Shown: piece after piece, positions 8,098 to 11,209 of the stretch
Position numbering within the stretch: position 1 is the stretch's first letter
Layout of the letters: each line of letters starts with the position of its first letter
NCBI GenBank assembly: GCA_017560285.1
Contig: JAFYOG010000017.1
Span: 1 to 11,209, forward strand
Source of the DNA: Clostridia bacterium
GTDB taxonomy: Bacteria; Bacillota; Clostridia; Oscillospirales; CAG-382
Direction: 5' to 3'
DNA: 11,209 nt
Notes under the pieces: generated by a model
The model's input: only the letters and a program-made list of their open reading frames with translations
Databases searched by the model: none
What the model was told of the DNA's origin: nothing
Position numbers and translations under genes: made by a program

Positions 8098-8284
8098 AAT
8101 TACCGCAGATATGCTTGTAGGCGACGTTTTGGATGCAAACCCCGAGCTTGCAAAATACTTTTTGGAAATAGGCATGCATTGCCTTGGATGCCCTATGTCC
8201 CGCGGGGAAAGCATTGCAGATGCTTGCCGTGCCCACGGACAAAATGCAGACGAGCTTTTAGAAAAGCTTAACGCAGCACTTTAA
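8090..8284 (+). CDS. DUF1858 / redox-disulfide domain protein
   Basis: This 64-residue stand-alone protein matches the DUF1858 domain, also known as the hybrid-cluster-associated redox disulfide domain and related to the N-terminal part of ScdA/RIC proteins. Features visible are the opening T---L-GDVL--NPEL---F-E-GM-C segment, the HCLGC motif (C31-x2-C34), the following PMSRGESI block, and an ACRAHG stretch with C46. Members are thought to act in redox or iron-sulfur chemistry, but no substrate is known. The ATG at 8090 lies inside the last codons of the P-type-ATPase-like gene (8-base overlap) and AAAGGAG (8075-8081) provides a ribosome binding site, so the two are translationally coupled. 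A longer start is unlikely because the domain begins directly at this Met. Confidence 0.88.
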   Translation: MTKITADMLVGDVLDANPELAKYFLEIGMHCLGCPMSRGESIADACRAHGQNADELLEKLNAAL

Positions 8285-8303
8285 TTTCGTTCTTCAAAAC
8301 AAC

Positions 8304-8324
8304 GGAACCGCAATTTGCGGTTCC
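8304..8324. other. Perfect 21-base inverted repeat (hairpin) between DUF1858 gene and mscL
   Basis: GGAACCGCAA and TTGCGGTTCC pair over 10 bases around a single T; as RNA a realistic form is an 8-bp stem with a 5-base AAUUU loop. It lies 20 bases after the DUF1858 stop and 25 bases before the mscL start. The downstream flank on the plus strand is A-rich (AAAATAAAATTT) and has no run of T, so it is a poor intrinsic terminator in that direction. Possible roles are a leaky terminator or processing site separating mscL from the operon, an mRNA-stability element, or a protein-binding operator. The structure is certain, the function is not. Confidence 0.7.
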
Positions 8325-8349
8325 AAAATAAAATTTACATAGGAGAAAA

Positions 8350-8826
8350 ATGATGAAAAAAAGCAAATTCTTTTCTGATTTCAAGGCTTTTATCACAAAA
8401 GGTAACATTTTGGATATGGCTGTCGGCGTTATCATAGGCGGTGCCTTTGGTAAAATCGTATCTTCCCTTGTTGCAGATATTATAATGCCCCTTGTTGGCG
8501 TATTGTGCAACACCAAATCCATTGGCGACCTTAAGTATGTTCTTCATGACGCAACCGTTGACGAGGCAGGCACCGAGATTGCGGCAGTAACCGTTAACTA
8601 CGGTAACTTTATTATGCTTATTCTTGACTTCCTTATCGTAGCTTTCTGTATGTTCCTTGTTATCCGCATGTTTATGAAGATGCGTGAAAAGGCAGAGGCT
8701 CGCAAGAAGCAGGAAGCGGCAGAAGAAGTAGTTGAAGAAGCACCTGCTGAACCTACCGTTGAAGAAAAGACTCTTGAAACCCTTAAGGAAATTAAGGAGC
8801 TTTTGGAAAAAAATAACAAGGAATAA
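8350..8826 (+). CDS. mscL: Large-conductance mechanosensitive channel
   Basis: This 158-residue channel subunit opens on membrane tension to release solutes during hypo-osmotic shock. It shows the family's signature N-terminal amphipathic helix and first membrane helix, F---F--KGNILDMAVGVIIGGAFGKIVSSLV (about residues 8-41). A DIIMPLVG turn, a periplasmic loop (about 50-84), a second membrane helix (about 86-108) and a charged MKMREKAEARKK segment follow. The C-terminus has an Ala/Glu/Pro linker and a final amphipathic helix (about 138-156) for the cytoplasmic bundle. It is slightly longer than the usual 130-150 residues because of that acidic linker. AGGAG (8341-8345) precedes tandem ATG codons at 8350 and 8353; the second could equally be used. 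Codon choice is more like a highly expressed gene than its neighbours (frequent GTT, CTT, ATC, GGT, CGT). No clear own promoter was found in the 65-base gap. Confidence 0.96.
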   Translation: MMKKSKFFSDFKAFITKGNILDMAVGVIIGGAFGKIVSSLVADIIMPLVGVLCNTKSIGDLKYVLHDATVDEAGTEIAAVTVNYGNFIMLILDFLIVAFCMFLVIRMFMKMREKAEARKKQEAAEEVVEEAPAEPTVEEKTLETLKEIKELLEKNNKE

Positions 8827-8854
8827 TTAACGGGTTTCCAATTATTCCAATATA

Positions 8855-8883
8855 AAAAAGGTTCGCATAACGCGAACCTTTTT
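8855..8883. terminator. Bidirectional intrinsic terminator between mscL and the CBM9-like gene
   Basis: AAAAAGGTTCGC (8855-8866) pairs with GCGAACCTTTTT (8872-8883) around an ATAAC loop, giving a 12-bp stem whose A/T ends supply a U-tract in both directions (TTTTTG-TTTT on plus, TTTTTTATA on minus). It lies 28 bases after the mscL stop and 9 bases after the stop of the minus-strand gene, ideal for a shared terminator of converging genes. Confidence 0.93.
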
Positions 8884-8892
8884 GTTTTGTGA

Positions 8893-9483
8893 TTATTCGA
8901 TAATAAAGTTGCCGAAAAATTCGGGGCGGTGGAAATCGGGGGTTTCGTTATCAACGGGGGACCACATACCAAAGTGAGGAATGGGTGTTTCGTCGCCGCA
9001 TTTATAGAAATTACCCTTAAAGCTATCGCCGGATTTAAAATTATCCTTACCGAAAAGCATACCGATAAATTCGTTGCTGAAGAACACGTCCAAGCCCCAA
9101 GAGCTTTCGGTTTTTACAGCCTTTACTGTGGGAAGCTCTACAAGCTCGTGTATGGGGGTTTTGTTCTTACGGTCGGTACGTATTGCCGCAAGGAACGCGC
9201 CGTTGGAGTTCATTTCGAAGTTCATATATTTATCGCCGTTGTTGAAGTTTACAAAAAATTCCAAGCAGCTGTCCTTATAAACAGGGTCGTTATAATTGCT
9301 GTAAACTGCGGTGGGGTTTTGCTCCTCTGCCTCTATATGCAAGGCAAAGCCTTCCCCGTTAACGTAAATAAGCTGAGCAAAAGCCTTGGGGGTGTGGCCC
9401 TCGGTCCATTTATAATTGTTAATTAACGCCTTGGGTACGTCGGTAAAATCGATATCGGTTTTGGTTTTTACAATGTATTCCAC
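8893..9483 (-). CDS. Carbohydrate-binding family 9-like (CBM9-like) protein, cytoplasmic
   Basis: This 196-residue single-domain protein has no signal peptide or membrane segment. The pattern of a beta-sandwich with a DSCLEFFV strand (71-78), a Y-NFE-N--G strand pair (86-95), a SSWGLDVFF segment (127-135) and the C-terminal FGMW-P---ETPDFHRPEFFG block (171-191) matches the CBM9-like group found widely in Firmicutes and Bacteroidetes. Classical CBM9 binds sugar chain ends in xylanases. These short stand-alone proteins have no proven role, and the lack of an export signal argues against a secreted polysaccharide binder. The start is GTG at 9481-9483, supported by AAAGGAGA eight bases upstream and a consensus promoter. 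It is monocistronic, convergent with mscL and divergent from the recombinase gene. Confidence 0.85.
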   Translation of the reverse strand: MEYIVKTKTDIDFTDVPKALINNYKWTEGHTPKAFAQLIYVNGEGFALHIEAEEQNPTAVYSNYNDPVYKDSCLEFFVNFNNGDKYMNFEMNSNGAFLAAIRTDRKNKTPIHELVELPTVKAVKTESSWGLDVFFSNEFIGMLFGKDNFKSGDSFKGNFYKCGDETPIPHFGMWSPVDNETPDFHRPEFFGNFIIE

Positions 9484-9514
9484 AGCAAAAATCTCCTTTT
9501 ATGTTATTAACAGT

Positions 9515-9543
9515 ATTGTATTATATTCCCGTGTCTTTGTCAA
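9515..9543 (-). promoter_or_regulatory. Sigma-A-type promoter for the CBM9-like gene
   Basis: Read on the minus strand, TTGACA (9543-9538) and TACAAT (9520-9515) are separated by exactly 17 bases. This is a perfect -35 and a five-of-six -10 box. Transcription would begin near 9508, giving a leader of about 25 bases that includes the AAGGAG ribosome binding site. This is a sequence match only. Confidence 0.82.
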
Positions 9544-9587
9544 GGCTTTGGAATTGTATAAAATTTTTTAAGATTTGACGTTTTCTA

Positions 9588-9616
9588 TTGATTTGGCGGG
9601 ATATTGATAGTATAAT
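9588..9616 (+). promoter_or_regulatory. Sigma-A-type promoter for the tyrosine recombinase gene
   Basis: TTGATT (9588-9593) and a perfect TATAAT (9611-9616) are 17 bases apart. The predicted start is near 9623, about 15 bases before the ATG at 9638, leaving just enough leader for the GGGGG-type ribosome binding site (9626-9630). It fires away from the CBM9-like promoter; the two -35 boxes are about 44 bases apart in the 154-base divergent region (9484-9637), where I see no other clear element. Confidence 0.75.
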
Positions 9617-9637
9617 TGCAGTAACGGGGGTGTTTTT

Positions 9638-10633
9638 ATGCAACAAAATCTGCCCGAGGTTTTGGTAACCTTTGCGGGGTATAAAAGCTCTATACAAAAC
9701 TGCTCTAAGCTTACTGTAAGCGAATATATAAACGATTTGGTTTTGTTTTTTAGATATATTATCGTTTCCCGCAGCGGCAAAGACCCTGCCCAAGCAGAAA
9801 TGACAACGGTTAGCCTTGCCCCGCTGGATTACGACCTTGCAGGGTCGGTACGCACCGACGAAATATATTCCTATATGCTTTATCTTTCGCAGGATAGGGG
9901 CAACGGCGTGCGTATTCGCGCAAGAAGGCTTTCGGCGATAAAGGCTTTTTATAAATACCACACCGTAAAATCCCGCAGGCTTTTAGAAAACCCTGCCAAG
10001 GATATAGACAGCCCCAACATAAAGCCCGCCTTACCCAAATATCTTACCCTGGAAGAAAGCATTGCTCTTTTGGAAAGCGTTCCCAAGGATTCCCCCAATT
10101 ACGAAAGGGATTATTGCATTCTTACCCTGTTTTTAAACTGCGGAATGCGTCTTGCCGAGCTTGTGGGCATAAACCTTTCGGATATAGATGCAGATTTATC
10201 TAAGCTTGTGGTAACCGGCAAGGGCAACAAAATGCGGGTGGTTTATCTTAACTCTGCCTGCAAGCAGGCGTTAAAGGATTATTTGGCGGTGCGCCAATTT
10301 AACGCAACCAAATACGGTATGCCCATAAAGGATAAAAACGCGCTGTTTTTATCTTCCCGCCGCACAAGAATTTCCCGCACTATGGTGCAAACCTTGGTTT
10401 ACGATTATTTAAAGCTGGCGGGGCTTGACGGCAGAGGGATTTCGGTGCACAAGCTGCGCCATACCGCCGCGACCTTAATGTATAACGATGGCGAAGGGGT
10501 AGATATTTTGTCCCTGCAAAATATTCTTGGCCACGAACAGCTTACCACCACCCAAATATATACCCATCTTGCCAACAAAAAGCTTGAGGAAGCGGTGGAA
10601 ATGAACCCACTTGCCAAGCTGCAAAAGAAGTAA
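9638..10633 (+). CDS. Tyrosine recombinase (XerC/XerD-like)
   Basis: This 331-residue site-specific recombinase has an N-terminal SAM-like core-binding domain (about 5-115) and a catalytic domain (about 130-320). All six catalytic positions are present: R171 in CGMRLAEL, K195 in TGKGNKMR, H271 and R274 in HKLRHTAATL, H299 in LGHE, and the nucleophile Y308 in TTTQIYTHLA. Length and the LGHEQLTTTQIYTH block fit Xer-type enzymes, which resolve chromosome dimers at dif, but also many integrases. It is slightly longer than typical Xer (about 300) through inserts near residues 45-70. It has its own promoter and shares a 12-base gap with the downstream thioesterase gene. No excisionase, phage or conjugation genes and no evident att repeats lie nearby, so a chromosomal Xer-like role is favoured. 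I leave the symbol blank because XerC and XerD cannot be told apart here. Confidence 0.93.
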   Translation: MQQNLPEVLVTFAGYKSSIQNCSKLTVSEYINDLVLFFRYIIVSRSGKDPAQAEMTTVSLAPLDYDLAGSVRTDEIYSYMLYLSQDRGNGVRIRARRLSAIKAFYKYHTVKSRRLLENPAKDIDSPNIKPALPKYLTLEESIALLESVPKDSPNYERDYCILTLFLNCGMRLAELVGINLSDIDADLSKLVVTGKGNKMRVVYLNSACKQALKDYLAVRQFNATKYGMPIKDKNALFLSSRRTRISRTMVQTLVYDYLKLAGLDGRGISVHKLRHTAATLMYNDGEGVDILSLQNILGHEQLTTTQIYTHLANKKLEEAVEMNPLAKLQKK

Positions 10634-10645
10634 ACAGGTGAAATT

Positions 10646-11209
10646 ATGTTAGAAAAAACAATAAAAATCGCAAGCTTTGACGTTTATCCCAACAGCACGT
10701 TAAAGCCCAGCGCACTGCAACGGTATATGCAGCAAATAGCCCGCGAGGATTGCGACAATATGGGCTGTACCTATATAGATATGCGTAACGTAAATATGGT
10801 TTTTGTGTTAACCAAGCTTGCCATAGAAATTTCCGCGCCCATTTATGCTTACGACGAAATAGTTATAAAAACCTTTAACAACCGCATAAGCGGCGTCAGC
10901 TTCGAGCGCGAATTCGAGCTTTACAAAAACGGCGCCAAGGTTGCCCACGCCACCACCCAATGGGTTATAGTTAATTACGATACCCGCCGTATAGTGCGGC
11001 CGAAGGATTTCCCCTTTAATATCCCCGAACATAATTTAGATTGCGGAAGTCTTCCCCTGCCCCGTACAATAAGCGGCGAAACCGTTCCCCAAGAACTTGG
11101 GATGCGGGTGGTTCGGCTTTCGGATTTAGACGAAAACAACCATCTTAACAACTGTGTATATCCCGATATTGCAATGGATATAATCGATTATGATACCAAA
11201 AACCAATAC
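10646..11209 (+). CDS. Acyl-ACP thioesterase family protein, 5' part (runs off window)
   Basis: The frame is open from ATG 10646 to the window end, giving 188 residues without a stop. The family (acyl-ACP thioesterase, double hotdog fold) hydrolyses acyl-ACP to free fatty acid, or acts on related thioesters, in the cytoplasm. The first hotdog spans about residues 1-110, with the opening F-VYP---LKPSALQRYMQQ pattern and a later WVIVNYDTRRIVRP strand (106-119). The second begins near 143 and carries the D-x-N-x-H-x-N-N-x-x-Y motif (D152, N154, H156, N158, N159, Y162), the family's active-site region. The start follows the recombinase stop by 12 bases with AGGTG (10636-10640) as ribosome binding site, so it is probably co-transcribed. 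The C-terminal part of the second hotdog is missing. Substrate chain length cannot be inferred. Confidence 0.87.
   Translation, partial: MLEKTIKIASFDVYPNSTLKPSALQRYMQQIAREDCDNMGCTYIDMRNVNMVFVLTKLAIEISAPIYAYDEIVIKTFNNRISGVSFEREFELYKNGAKVAHATTQWVIVNYDTRRIVRPKDFPFNIPEHNLDCGSLPLPRTISGETVPQELGMRVVRLSDLDENNHLNNCVYPDIAMDIIDYDTKNQY

Noticed and set aside
8304..8324. Intrinsic terminator at the pre-mscL hairpin
   Set aside because: There is no T-run follows the stem on the plus strand; recorded as a hairpin of unknown role.
8929..9426. Plus-strand open frame of 165 codons opposite the CBM9-like gene
   Set aside because: The minus-strand product has a clear domain, promoter, ribosome binding site and terminator; the plus-strand frame begins just past the terminator with no ribosome binding site and no family resemblance.
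9575..9616. TTGACG (9575-9580) as -35 box for the recombinase promoter
   Set aside because: The spacing to TATAAT at 9611 is 30 bases; TTGATT at 9588 gives the correct 17.
9484..9637. Attachment site, small RNA or CRISPR leader in the divergent intergenic region
   Set aside because: Only the two promoters and ribosome binding sites are evident; no direct repeats, conserved tRNA end or array units were seen there or elsewhere in the window.

Overview
The window looks like chromosomal DNA from an anaerobic, low-to-mid GC Gram-positive bacterium of the class Clostridia, probably a gut Oscillospirales/Ruminococcaceae-type lineage. This is an inference from gene content: a DUF5711 protein, a zinc-finger ClpE-like unfoldase, an acyl-ACP thioesterase and a CBM9-like protein, with strong purine-rich ribosome binding sites. 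Nothing here fixes the species.

Layout. Bases 1-8284 are one dense plus-strand gene run with gaps of 38 bases or less and two overlaps: the 3' end of truA (tRNA pseudouridine synthase), a DUF5711 membrane-anchored protein, a CvpA-family membrane protein, pgsA-type phosphatidyltransferase, a ClpE-like AAA+ unfoldase, a 943-residue P-type-ATPase-like membrane protein, and a small DUF1858 CxxC protein. After a 65-base gap holding a perfect hairpin comes mscL (mechanosensitive channel), which ends at a bidirectional terminator. A CBM9-like gene on the minus strand converges on that terminator. A 154-base divergent region with one good sigma-A-type promoter per direction separates it from a tyrosine recombinase (plus strand), which is followed 12 bases later by the 5' part of an acyl-ACP thioesterase gene that runs off the window.

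The standout is the P-type-ATPase-like protein (5266-8097). It keeps the P2-type architecture (A domain, N domain, P domain, about ten membrane segments) in an intact, uninterrupted frame, but nearly every catalytic motif is replaced. TGES reads GGAK, PEGLP reads CDSMI, DKTGT reads GKNLA (the phosphorylated Asp is Gly) and GDGVND reads AERINE. The M6 cation ligands also look lost. It appears to be a maintained pseudoenzyme, translationally coupled to a redox-type CxxC protein and directly downstream of a ClpE-like unfoldase. Whether these three form a functional module is a hypothesis.

The remaining genes are ordinary housekeeping or envelope functions. There are no RNA genes, CRISPR arrays, insertion sequences or other mobile-element genes apart from the tyrosine recombinase, which may itself be housekeeping. 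No gene-free stretch exceeds 300 bases.
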